Shown one piece after another: positions 56,961 to 64,000 of a DNA stretch of 64,000 nucleotides (within the stretch, counting starts at the first letter, position 1; every line of letters begins with the position of its first letter). The position numbers and the translations under genes are program-made. The notes beneath the pieces were generated by a model. That model saw nothing but the letters and a program-made list of their open reading frames with translations, was not told where the DNA came from and did not search any database. Location: positions 1 to 64,000 of the forward strand of contig NZ_JAQGLB010000018.1 of NCBI RefSeq assembly GCF_027853965.1. The letters are read 5' to 3'. Source of the stretch: Saccharopolyspora indica (GTDB lineage Bacteria > Actinomycetota > Actinomycetes > Mycobacteriales > Pseudonocardiaceae).

Positions 56961-58118
56961 GTGAGCCGAATCCGACTTGAGGGACTGACCAAGAGGTTCG
57001 GAAATGCCCGGCGCGGCAGCACCGCCGCGGTGGACTCGGTCTCGCTCGACATCAGCCACGGCGAGTTCGTGGTGCTGCTGGGACCGAGCGGGTGCGGGAA
57101 GTCGACGCTGCTGCGGATGATCGCCGGGCTCCTCCCGCCGAGCGCCGGGCGCCTCCTGCTGGACGACCGCGACATCACGCACGTCCCGCCGAAGGACCGC
57201 GACCTGGCGATGGTGTTCCAGAGCTACGCGCTCTACCCGCACCTGCCCGTCGCGCGGAACCTGGGCTTCCCGCTGCGCACCCGGGGCTGGTCCCGCGCGG
57301 CCATCGACCGCAAGGTCACCGAGGTCGCCTCGGTGCTCGGGCTCGAAGAGCTGCTCAAGCGCCGCCCCAAGGAGCTCTCCGGCGGCCAGCGGCAGCGGGT
57401 GGCGCTGGGCCGCGCCCTGGTGCGCGATCCGGGCGCCTTCCTGATGGACGAGCCGCTGTCCAACCTGGACGCGAAGCTGCGCACCGCCACCCGCACCGAG
57501 CTCACCGCGCTGCACCGGCAGCTCGGGTCGACCTTCCTCTACGTCACGCACGACCAGGTGGAGGCGATGACGATGGCCACCCGGATCGCGGTGCTCGACA
57601 AGGGGCGCCTGGAGCAGGCCGGGACGCCGTCGGAGGTCTACGACACCCCGGCATCGGTGTTCGTCGCCGGGTTCATGGGATCGCCCCCGATGAACCTGCT
57701 CGACGCCCGGCTGGAGAGCCGCGACGGCCGGGTGCACGTCACGGCCCGCGACATCGACGTCCCGCTGGAGCACCCGGCCGACGAGCCCCCGTCCCGCGAT
57801 GTCGTGCTCGGCGTCCGGCCCGAACACCTGACGATCGCAGGCGAGCGAGTGCCCGAGGGCCCGCGATTCCGCGGTGCGGTCGATGCGATCGAGAACCTCG
57901 GCAACGAGGAGATCGCCCTGTGCTCGGTGGGCGGTGCCCGGCTCGTCGCCCGCGGACCGCGCCCGCTGGGCCTGCGCGCGGGCGAGAACGTCACCTTCAC
58001 CACGAGCCCGCACCACGTCCACCTCTTCGACCCGGCTTCCGGCCGCCGGCTGGTCTGGCGCGATCCGGAACCGGAGGTGATCACCGTGAACCGCGAGCTC
58101 GACGTCCCCGCGGTGTGA
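56961..58118 (+). CDS. ABC importer ATPase (UgpC/MsmX family)
   Basis: A 385-residue carbohydrate-type ATPase. Walker A is LLGPSGCGKSTLL near 40, the Q-loop is AMVFQSYALYPHLPVARN, the ABC signature LSGGQRQRVALGRALVRDP, Walker B AFLMDEPLSNLDAKLR and the H-loop LYVTHDQVEAMTMA. The last ~130 residues form the TOBE/OB regulatory domain (GVRPEHLTIAG, HHVHLFDPASGRRL). It powers the two permeases encoded downstream. GTG at 56961 follows AGGA. Next gene starts 76 bases on. A glycerol-3-phosphate/glycerophosphodiester role comes from the neighbours, not from the ATPase itself. Confidence 0.93.
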   Translation: MSRIRLEGLTKRFGNARRGSTAAVDSVSLDISHGEFVVLLGPSGCGKSTLLRMIAGLLPPSAGRLLLDDRDITHVPPKDRDLAMVFQSYALYPHLPVARNLGFPLRTRGWSRAAIDRKVTEVASVLGLEELLKRRPKELSGGQRQRVALGRALVRDPGAFLMDEPLSNLDAKLRTATRTELTALHRQLGSTFLYVTHDQVEAMTMATRIAVLDKGRLEQAGTPSEVYDTPASVFVAGFMGSPPMNLLDARLESRDGRVHVTARDIDVPLEHPADEPPSRDVVLGVRPEHLTIAGERVPEGPRFRGAVDAIENLGNEEIALCSVGGARLVARGPRPLGLRAGENVTFTTSPHHVHLFDPASGRRLVWRDPEPEVITVNRELDVPAV

Positions 58119-58194
58119 AGCGGCCCCAGCACTCCCCAGACGACCGCTCGGCCGGATGCGGCCTGCCGAACTTCCCGCACACGAGGAGAACCCG

Positions 58195-59580
58195 ATGAGA
58201 ACAACGCGCGCCCTCCGCGGCTTGGCGGCCGCCGCCGCGCTGGCGCTGACCACCTCCGCCTGCGGAATCGGCGGGATGGGCAGCACCGATCCCGCCACCA
58301 CCGCACCCGTCGAGCGGGCCCCCGAGCTGCGGCCCGACCAGCAGGTCTCGATCGTGTTCGAGAGCTACAACTTCGGCCAGGCCGGGGCGTGGACGGACAC
58401 CTTCAACGAGCTGATCGACGAGTTCCAGCAGCAGCACCCGAACATCACGGTGACCGCGCAGAAGCCGCAGGGCAACAGCCCGAACCCGGTGTCGGACACC
58501 GTCTCCAGCGTGCAGAACCAGCTGCTGACCGGCAACCCACCGGACGTGGCGCAGCTCGGCTTCAGCGAGCTCGACTTCACCGTCAACCAGCTCCGCGCCA
58601 AGCCGCTGGACGACCTGGTGGGGCGCGAAGCCGTGCAGGCCAACTTCGACGGGCCCGGCCACGCCTACGACCGGTCCGCGCGGACGCTCGGCGACTGGGA
58701 GGGCAAGACCTACGGCGTGCCGTTCGTCTTCTCCACGCCGGTGCTGTACTACAACGCCACGCTGTTCCAGCAGGCCGGGCTCGACCCGGCGAAGCCGCCC
58801 GCGACCTGGGCCGAGGTCGAGCGGGCGGGTCTGGCCATCAAGGCCGCCACCGGCAAGGACGGCGCCTACTCCGACTGCCTGACCGAGGCCACCAAGGACT
58901 GGTGCTTCCAGTCCATGGTGCGGTCCAACGGCGGCCGCGTGCTCTCCGCGGACCGCAAGTCGCTGACCTTCGCCGACCCGGCCTCCGTCGAGGTCGTCGA
59001 GGCGGCGCAGCAGATGGTGCGCTCCGGCGCGACGCCGGTGCTCGGCCAGCGGCAGGCCTACGAGGGCTTCGGCCGCGGCGAGATGGGCATGATCCTCGAA
59101 TCCAGCTCCCTGCAGGGCAACTTCGAGAAGGCCGCGCGGGGCAAGTGGGACCTGCGCGCCGCGCCCATGCCCGGTTTCGACGGCAAGGCCACGGTGCCGA
59201 CCAACTCCGGCGCGGCGTTGTTCGTGCTGTCCGAGGACCCGGCCAAGCAGCGCGCGTCCTGGGAGCTGATCAAGTTCCTGACCAGCCCGGAGGCCTACCA
59301 GCTGATCGCCACCAAGATCGGCTACCTGCCGCTGCGCACCGGCCTGCTCGGCGACCCCGCGGGCCTGAAGCCGTGGGCCGAGCAGAACCCGCTGGTCCAG
59401 CCCAACATCGAGCAGCTCGCCCGGCTGGAACCGTGGGTGTCGATGCCCGGCGTCAACTACCAGCAGATCCGCGACGGCATGATGGCGGCCGTGGAGAAGA
59501 GCGTCTACCAGGGCGCTGATCCGGAGGCGACGCTGCGCGAGGCGCAGGAGCGGGCGTCGGGCCTGCTGCCGAAGGGCTGA
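58195..59580 (+). CDS. ABC importer substrate-binding lipoprotein (UgpB-like)
   Basis: A 461-residue extracytoplasmic binding protein. The signal peptide ends with a lipobox TTSAC (Cys23), so it is lipid-anchored. The mature part belongs to the family 1 solute-binding proteins. The segment VPFVFSTPVLYYNATLFQQAGLDPAKPPATWAEVE resembles the same stretch in E. coli UgpB (FNSSTPVLYYN), the glycerol-3-phosphate/glycerophosphocholine binder. GGAG precedes the ATG at 58195. It is the recognition component of the operon. A sugar rather than a glycerophosphodiester cannot be excluded. Confidence 0.9.
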   Translation: MRTTRALRGLAAAAALALTTSACGIGGMGSTDPATTAPVERAPELRPDQQVSIVFESYNFGQAGAWTDTFNELIDEFQQQHPNITVTAQKPQGNSPNPVSDTVSSVQNQLLTGNPPDVAQLGFSELDFTVNQLRAKPLDDLVGREAVQANFDGPGHAYDRSARTLGDWEGKTYGVPFVFSTPVLYYNATLFQQAGLDPAKPPATWAEVERAGLAIKAATGKDGAYSDCLTEATKDWCFQSMVRSNGGRVLSADRKSLTFADPASVEVVEAAQQMVRSGATPVLGQRQAYEGFGRGEMGMILESSSLQGNFEKAARGKWDLRAAPMPGFDGKATVPTNSGAALFVLSEDPAKQRASWELIKFLTSPEAYQLIATKIGYLPLRTGLLGDPAGLKPWAEQNPLVQPNIEQLARLEPWVSMPGVNYQQIRDGMMAAVEKSVYQGADPEATLREAQERASGLLPKG

Positions 59581-59584
59581 TCCG

Positions 59585-60457
59585 GTGACGACCGCTGGAG
59601 TTCCGGACCACACCCTCATCCAGTTGAGCGATGCGCACGTCCTCCCCGCCGGGGAGCTCCAGCACGGCGCGGTGGACACCTTCGCCAACCTGGAGGCCGC
59701 CCTCAGCACCGTGGCGGCCTCCGGGGTCACCGCGTCCGCGCTGCTGCTCACCGGCGACCTGACCGACGACGGGTCGCCCGCCGCGTACCGCAGGCTGCGC
59801 GATCTCGTCGAACCCGCCGCCGAGCGGCTCGGTGCCCGCCTGATCTACCTGATGGGCAACCACGACGAGCGCGCCGCCTTCCGCCGCGAGCTCCTCTCGA
59901 CCGAGGGCACCACCGAACCGCACGACGCGGTGCACTGGGTCGGCGGGCTGCGCATCATCGTGCTCGACACCACCACGCCCCACCGCCACGACGGCCGCCT
60001 GGAACCGGCGCAGCTCGACTGGCTCCGCGCCGAGCTGGCGCAACCCGCGCTGCACGGCACGATCCTGGCGCTGCACCACCCGCCGCTGCCGTCGGCCGTG
60101 CCGCCGGTGCACCTGCTGCGGCTGCACGACGCGGAACGCCTGGGCGAGGTCATCGCCGGAACCGACGTCCGGATCATCCTCTGCGGGCACAACCACGCCA
60201 CCGGGTGCGGCGCGCTGGCGGGCGTCCCGGTCTGGGTGTCGCCGGCGTGCGCCAACCAGATCGACCCGCTGGCGACGGGCCGCCTCCGCGGCGTGCCCGG
60301 CAGCGGGCTGAGCCGCATCGACGTGTTCGGCCGGACCGTCACCGCCACGGCGGTCCGGATCGAGACCCCGCCGCCGGTCTACGACCTCGCCGAATCCGCC
60401 GCGCTGAGCCGGATCCGCAGCAACTTCGCCGAATTCCCCCTCCCCGAATCGGAATGA
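59585..60457 (+). CDS. Calcineurin-like metallophosphoesterase (GpdQ/CpdA-type)
   Basis: A 290-residue enzyme with the full metal set: LSDAH (Asp, His), LLTGDLTDDG (bridging Asp), LMGNHDE (Asn, His), LHHPPLP (His) and LCGHNHATG (GHxH). The closest known types hydrolyse glycerophosphodiesters (GpdQ) or cyclic AMP (CpdA). Its place inside a Ugp-like importer operon, where E. coli has the unrelated UgpQ, makes glycerophosphodiester cleavage the better guess. No signal peptide, so it acts on imported substrate. GTG at 59585 follows the lipoprotein stop by four bases, and its stop overlaps the permease start (ATGA). Confidence 0.9.
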   Translation: MTTAGVPDHTLIQLSDAHVLPAGELQHGAVDTFANLEAALSTVAASGVTASALLLTGDLTDDGSPAAYRRLRDLVEPAAERLGARLIYLMGNHDERAAFRRELLSTEGTTEPHDAVHWVGGLRIIVLDTTTPHRHDGRLEPAQLDWLRAELAQPALHGTILALHHPPLPSAVPPVHLLRLHDAERLGEVIAGTDVRIILCGHNHATGCGALAGVPVWVSPACANQIDPLATGRLRGVPGSGLSRIDVFGRTVTATAVRIETPPPVYDLAESAALSRIRSNFAEFPLPESE

Positions 60458-61404
60458 ACGCCGTGTTCGTCGAAATCCCCGCCCCCGCACCGGTCACCGC
60501 ACCACCGGCCGCGCAACGACCAGCACCGCTGAAGCGACTCCTGCGCGCCGCACCGCCCTACCTCTACCTGGCGCCGGGGCTCGTGCTGCTGATCATCTGG
60601 ACCTACCGGCCGCTGCTGCAGACCGCGCAGCTGTCCTTCTTCTCCTGGAACCTGCTGCCCACCTCGCCGATGGTCCCGGTGGGCACCGCCAACTACGAGC
60701 AGCTGCTCGGCGCGCCCGAACTGGGCAACGCGGTGTGGAACACCGTCCTGGTCATCGCCGGGCTGCTGCCGTTCACGGTGGTGATCCCGGTGGTCGTCGC
60801 GCTGCTGACCCGCCAGGTCGGCGGTCGCCTCCGGGAGCTGCACCGGGCGCTGATCTTCGCCCCGATGCTGGTCGCGCCGGTGGCCAGCGCGGCGGTGTGG
60901 CAGTGGCTGCTCGATCCCCGCTCCGGCGCGGTGAACCGGCTGCTGGGCACGGAGGTCAACTGGCTCAACGAGAGCGCGCCCGCGATGGTCTCGATCATCG
61001 GCATCACCGGCTGGCACCTGCTCGGCTTCGCCGTGCTGCTGGTCTCGGCTGGCCTGGCGGGCATCAACGACGACTACGCCGCGGCGGCCCAGCTCGACGG
61101 CGCCTCGCGCTGGCAGGTCACCCGCTGGATCACCCTGCCGCTGCTGTCGCCGACCCTGGTGTTCCTGGTCCTGATGACCGTGCTGCTCGGCGCGCAGTGG
61201 ACGTTCCCGCTGATCGACACCCTCACCCAGGGCGGACCGGCGGCGGCCACCACGCACATCTACTACCTGCTGTGGGACTACGGCTTCCACAGCCACCAGG
61301 CCGGTCTCGGCGCGGCGGCGGGCGTGATCTTCTTCGCGGTCTTCGGCGTCGTCGCCCTGTTCCTGGTGTGGCTGGCCGACCGCATCAGCTTCCACGACGA
61401 CTGA
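60454..61404 (+). CDS. ABC importer permease 1 (UgpA-like)
   Basis: A 316-residue permease with six predicted helices after a ~35-residue cytoplasmic Pro-rich start. The EAA-type coupling loop is GINDDYAAAAQLDGASRWQVTRWITLPLL. The ATG overlaps the metallophosphoesterase stop by four bases. It pairs with the next permease to form the channel. Confidence 0.92.
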   Translation: MNAVFVEIPAPAPVTAPPAAQRPAPLKRLLRAAPPYLYLAPGLVLLIIWTYRPLLQTAQLSFFSWNLLPTSPMVPVGTANYEQLLGAPELGNAVWNTVLVIAGLLPFTVVIPVVVALLTRQVGGRLRELHRALIFAPMLVAPVASAAVWQWLLDPRSGAVNRLLGTEVNWLNESAPAMVSIIGITGWHLLGFAVLLVSAGLAGINDDYAAAAQLDGASRWQVTRWITLPLLSPTLVFLVLMTVLLGAQWTFPLIDTLTQGGPAAATTHIYYLLWDYGFHSHQAGLGAAAGVIFFAVFGVVALFLVWLADRISFHDD

Positions 61405-61435
61405 CCGCCGCGGGCGAGAGTAGGCGAACGACCTC

Positions 61436-62329
61436 ATGACGATGTCCACAATGGAATCCGAGACGACGGCGGGCGTCGAGGAGGGCCCGGAGCACGGGCA
61501 GCCCGACGTCCCGGTCGGATCCCGGAGCCGGTCGCGGGCGATCCTCGGCAACGTGCTCCTCGGCGCGATGGGCGTCCTGTGCGTGCTGCCCATCTACTGG
61601 ATGTACGCGACGTCCCTGCGCGCCCCCGGCGACGTGCTCTCGCTGTCGCCGCTGCCGTGGCCGATGTCGGTGGAGAACTACACCGACGCGTGGCACAAGA
61701 TCCCCATCGGCCGCATGCTGTGGAACACCTTCGCGGTGGCGCTGGTGACGGCGCTCGGCCAGCTGCTCACGGGGTTGTTCGCGGCCTACGCGTTCGCGGT
61801 GTGGGAGTTCCGCGCCAAGCAGTTCCTGTACCTGCTGTTCGTGGGCACCTGGCTGGTCCCGTTCCAGGTGGCGATGCTGCCCAACTACGTGCTGCTGTTC
61901 CAGCTCGGCGTGCTCAACACGATCGCGGGCGTGATCGTCCCGTCGCTGTGCTCCGCGCTGAGCGTCCTGATGCTCCGCCAGCACCTGCGCAGCTTCCCCA
62001 AGGAACTCCTGGACGCGGCCAAGATGGACGGCCGCTCCTCCTGGGCGACGCTGTGGACCGTGGTGGTGCCCAACCTGCGCCCGGCCCTGGCCGCGCTGGG
62101 CATCCTGCTGTTCGTCCAGGCCTGGAACGAGTACTTCTGGCCGGCGCTGGTCCTGCAGCGCACGAACGCGATGGTCCAGCTGGGAATCCGCAGCTTCATG
62201 GGAACCGAGGGCAACGACTGGGGCCCGCTGATGGCGACGGCGGGCCTGGCCTGCCTGCCGGTCTTCGCGATCTACCTGGTCCTCCAGCGCCAGGTGGTCA
62301 ACGCCTTCGTCCGCTCCGGCCTCAAGTAG
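61436..62329 (+). CDS. ABC importer permease 2 (UgpE-like)
   Basis: A 297-residue permease with six helices; N-terminal 40 residues are polar and acidic. EAA loop: SFPKELLDAAKMDGRSSWATLWTVVVPNLRPAL; the C-terminal RQVVNAFVRSGLK is the characteristic end of MalG/UgpE-type permeases. Last gene of the importer operon; it ends seven bases from the converging winged-helix regulator gene. Confidence 0.92.
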   Translation: MTMSTMESETTAGVEEGPEHGQPDVPVGSRSRSRAILGNVLLGAMGVLCVLPIYWMYATSLRAPGDVLSLSPLPWPMSVENYTDAWHKIPIGRMLWNTFAVALVTALGQLLTGLFAAYAFAVWEFRAKQFLYLLFVGTWLVPFQVAMLPNYVLLFQLGVLNTIAGVIVPSLCSALSVLMLRQHLRSFPKELLDAAKMDGRSSWATLWTVVVPNLRPALAALGILLFVQAWNEYFWPALVLQRTNAMVQLGIRSFMGTEGNDWGPLMATAGLACLPVFAIYLVLQRQVVNAFVRSGLK

Positions 62330-62335
62330 CGCCGT

Positions 62336-62650
62336 TCACCCCTCCGGCGGCCGGGGTGGTTCGGCGGCGATGCGGTTGAGGGTCGCCAGGTGGTGGGTGA
62401 AGGCCTGGCGGCCGGTGCCGGTGAGGGCCAGCCAGGTGCTCGCGCGGCGGCCGATCCGGGCCTTGGTGACCTTGACGTAGCCGGCCTGCTCCAGCGCGGC
62501 CACGTGTTGCGAGAGAGTCGAGTCGCTGACCTCGACGGCGTCCCGGATGAACCGGAACTCCGCCTGCTCCACGCCGCTGAGCGCCGCCACCACGGAGAAG
62601 CGCACCGGGGAGTGGATGACCGGGTCGAGCTCGCGCCGCGGGTGGCTCAT
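62336..62650 (-). CDS. Small winged-helix regulator (ArsR/MarR-like)
   Basis: A 104-residue single-domain DNA-binding protein. It fits the group that starts with DPVIHSPVRFSVVAALSG, then EFRFIRDAVEVSDSTLSQHVAALEQAGYVKVTK with the recognition helix, and a basic wing RIGRRASTWLALTGTGRQAF. Its start overlaps the stop of the membrane-protein gene by four bases, so regulator and membrane protein are one operon. An inverted repeat upstream of that operon is a good candidate for autoregulation. Confidence 0.9.
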   Translation of the reverse strand: MSHPRRELDPVIHSPVRFSVVAALSGVEQAEFRFIRDAVEVSDSTLSQHVAALEQAGYVKVTKARIGRRASTWLALTGTGRQAFTHHLATLNRIAAEPPRPPEG

Positions 62651-63069
62651 CGGAGCATCCTGACCACCACCGCCGCGACGAAGAACGGGATCGACAGGCC
62701 GAGCGCGGCGATCGCCCACGGCAGCACCTCGGTGCCGAACTGCCACCGCACCAGCGGGCCCACCATGACCAGGTAGGCGCCGAACCACGCCACGAACGCC
62801 ACCATCGTGCAGGCGGTCGCCTTGATGGGCACGACCGTGCGCTGCGCGGCCCACCAGGAACCGAGCATCAGGCACACCGACCACGCGCCGATGACCAGGG
62901 AACGGGCGAACCCTTCCGCGAACACGGTCTCGATGAGGGTGAGCTCCGCGGCGGATACGACGCCGAGCGCCACCAGGTACCAGCTGAACCACCACCCGGC
63001 ACCGGCGGTGCGGGCGCGTAACTCCTCGGCCTTCGCGAGGCTCTCAGCAGCGGTGGCTTCGTTGGCCAT
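62647..63069 (-). CDS. Small four-helix membrane protein
   Basis: A 140-residue protein with a ~25-residue helical, charged N-terminus (ATAAESLAKAEELRART) and four hydrophobic helices (WWFSWYLVALGVVSAAEL, SLVIGAWSVCLMLGSWWAAQ, MVAFVAWFGAYLVMVGPLV, WAIAALGLSIPFFVAAVVV). I do not recognise a named family function. It is coupled to the winged-helix regulator, an arrangement often seen in actinobacteria. ATG at 63069 has GGGAGG seven bases upstream. Confidence 0.8.
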   Translation of the reverse strand: MANEATAAESLAKAEELRARTAGAGWWFSWYLVALGVVSAAELTLIETVFAEGFARSLVIGAWSVCLMLGSWWAAQRTVVPIKATACTMVAFVAWFGAYLVMVGPLVRWQFGTEVLPWAIAALGLSIPFFVAAVVVRMLR

Positions 63070-63097
63070 GACCTGCCCTCCCATGTCCAGGTGGTTA

Positions 63098-63114
63098 CTT
63101 TAGGACATCTAAAG
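63098..63114. promoter_or_regulatory. Inverted repeat upstream of the membrane-protein/regulator operon
   Basis: CTTTAG (63098-63103), 5-base spacer, CTAAAG (63109-63114), perfect, 29 bases before the membrane-protein start; a third CTAAAG half-site is at 63128-63133. Likely bound by the co-encoded winged-helix protein. Confidence 0.5.
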
Positions 63115-63279
63115 CGGTTGCCACCCACTAAAGCACACGAGGCGGATGCGGGGCACGCTGATGATAAATCTCTTGAAAGAAAGATGACATTCGTCGCTAT
63201 TCTTTCGAGCAAGAGACTTCCGTTCGAAGGTTTCAGGAGTAGACTGTCTGCAGCAACACCCGTCCCCCGAGGAGCAGCA

Positions 63280-63744
63280 GTGAGCAGCACCCGCCCAGAC
63301 CCGCGCACCGACGACGACGAGATCATCACCTGGTGGGGTCTGGTCATCGAGGGCTACCACGTCACCCAGGGCAAGCTGACCGCCGCGATCGCCGAGGAGT
63401 TCGGGCTCGCCCCGGCCTCCTTCGACATCCTGCTGCGCCTGGTGCGCTCTCCCGAGCACCGGATGCCGATGACCAAGCTCGCGCACGAGGCCGCGCTCAG
63501 CAGCGGCGGCTTCACCAAGGTCGCCGACCGGATGGCCAAGGCCGGCCTGATCCGCCGCGAGCCGTGCGAGACCGACCGCCGCGTCACCTACGCGGTGCTC
63601 ACCGAGCACGGCCTGGACATCGCCCGGCGCTCCCGCAAGACCGCCGCCGAGGTGCTGCGCAAGCACGTGCTGGCGCCGCTGGGCGAAGCCGACTCGGCCG
63701 CCCTCGCCGAAGCGATGCGCACGCTCCGCCAAGCCAACAGCTGA
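63280..63744 (+). CDS. MarR-family transcriptional regulator
   Basis: A 154-residue MarR protein: helix 1 with GLVIEGYHVTQGKLTAAIAEEFGL, winged helix MTKLAHEAALSSGGFTKVADRMAKAGLIRR at about 60-90, wing CETDRRVTYAVLTEHG, and a C-terminal dimer helix. GTG at 63280 is preceded by GAGGAG. Upstream, TTGAAA at 63173 and the imperfect dyad CTTG-N4-AAAG / CTTT-N4-CAAG (63172-63183, 63202-63213) could be promoter and self-operator. The target gene is not obvious in the window. Confidence 0.9.
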   Translation: MSSTRPDPRTDDDEIITWWGLVIEGYHVTQGKLTAAIAEEFGLAPASFDILLRLVRSPEHRMPMTKLAHEAALSSGGFTKVADRMAKAGLIRREPCETDRRVTYAVLTEHGLDIARRSRKTAAEVLRKHVLAPLGEADSAALAEAMRTLRQANS

Positions 63745-63754
63745 CGCCCCGCCA

Positions 63755-63793
63755 CGAACCGCCCCGGAGGAGCTCTTCCTCCGGGGCGGTTCG
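63755..63793 (+). terminator. Terminator of the MarR gene
   Basis: Perfect 17-bp stem (63755-63771 with 63777-63793, core AACCGCCCCGGAGGA) with a 5-base loop, ten bases after the stop. Confidence 0.85.
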
Positions 63794-63896
63794 CCGTCCG
63801 GAGCAGGCCTCGACCCATCGTCCACTGTGGATTTGTTCAGTCCCGGTTTTGCCGGGCATTCACCAGAATTCACATCTTCGAATGTCAGTCACATAC

Positions 63897-63925
63897 TTGA
63901 CACCATTCACATACTGACCTACTTT
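63897..63925 (+). promoter_or_regulatory. Sigma-70-type promoter reading toward the right edge
   Basis: TTGACA (63897-63902), 17-base spacer, TACTTT (63920-63925), in an AT-rich island. The -35 box is a full consensus match. The gene it serves lies beyond the window; no start codon with a ribosome site is evident before 64000. Confidence 0.55.
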
Positions 63926-64000
63926 CAGATTCGAAGGCCGGGGCGTGACGCGGCATCCGCGTCCACCGACCGGGGGTTCGCTCAGGTCTGGCGGCGGGAG

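Overview
The window is very GC-rich actinobacterial DNA. GTG starts are frequent, gene ends overlap by four bases (ATGA or GTGA), and F420-type, Tat-exported and PUFA-synthase-like proteins are present. Gene content and style fit a Pseudonocardiaceae member, most like Saccharopolyspora; this is an inference from sequence style, with no database search behind it. No rRNA, tRNA, CRISPR array or transposase was seen.

Left part (1-25 kb), mostly household and accessory genes: a secreted M14 carboxypeptidase, a fatty-acid beta-oxidation pair (acyl-CoA dehydrogenase, thiolase), an MFS transporter with a small P-loop kinase, a Tat-exported beta-propeller amidohydrolase, a lytic transglycosylase, a methyltransferase, an AbiEi/DUF559-like protein surrounded by three copies of one palindromic repeat, the gltB-gltD glutamate synthase operon, a GT87 glycosyltransferase, a divergent MarR/FUSC exporter pair, and a two-gene cassette made of a 33-residue peptide fused by a TGATG overlap to a protein-isoaspartate-methyltransferase-like enzyme. 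That cassette resembles aspartimide/isoaspartate-forming RiPP systems. A TetR/Dabb pair, an F420-type oxidoreductase and a cupin follow.

Middle (26.7-54.4 kb): a large secondary-lipid biosynthetic cluster. A plus-strand arm holds a phosphopantetheinyl transferase, thioesterase, desaturase, free-standing ACP, cyclopropane-synthase-type methyltransferase, P450 and fatty-acyl-AMP ligase. It meets, at a strong hairpin, a long minus-strand operon: FAD oxidoreductase, SGNH hydrolase, a PUFA-synthase-like core split into KS-AT-ACP, KR-DH, a multi-hotdog dehydratase protein and a PfaD enoylreductase, then a dedicated acetyl-CoA carboxylase (AccDA, AccB, AccC) and a flavin/2Fe-2S reductase. Further up are an acyl-CoA ligase, an alpha/beta hydrolase, two paralogous hotdog thioesterases and a LysR regulator. 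The set suggests that ACC makes malonyl-CoA, the iterative synthase builds a reduced or unsaturated chain, the FAAL and ACP hold a fatty acid for desaturation, methylation/cyclopropanation and hydroxylation, and thioesterases release products. The core has one KS, one ACP and no recognisable chain-length factor, unlike the standard PfaA-D set.

Right part (54.5-64 kb): an MBL-fold hydrolase, a Ugp-like ABC importer operon (ATPase, lipoprotein, metallophosphoesterase, two permeases) probably for glycerol-3-phosphate or glycerophosphodiesters, a small winged-helix regulator with a four-helix membrane protein, a MarR regulator, and a good promoter reading off the right edge.
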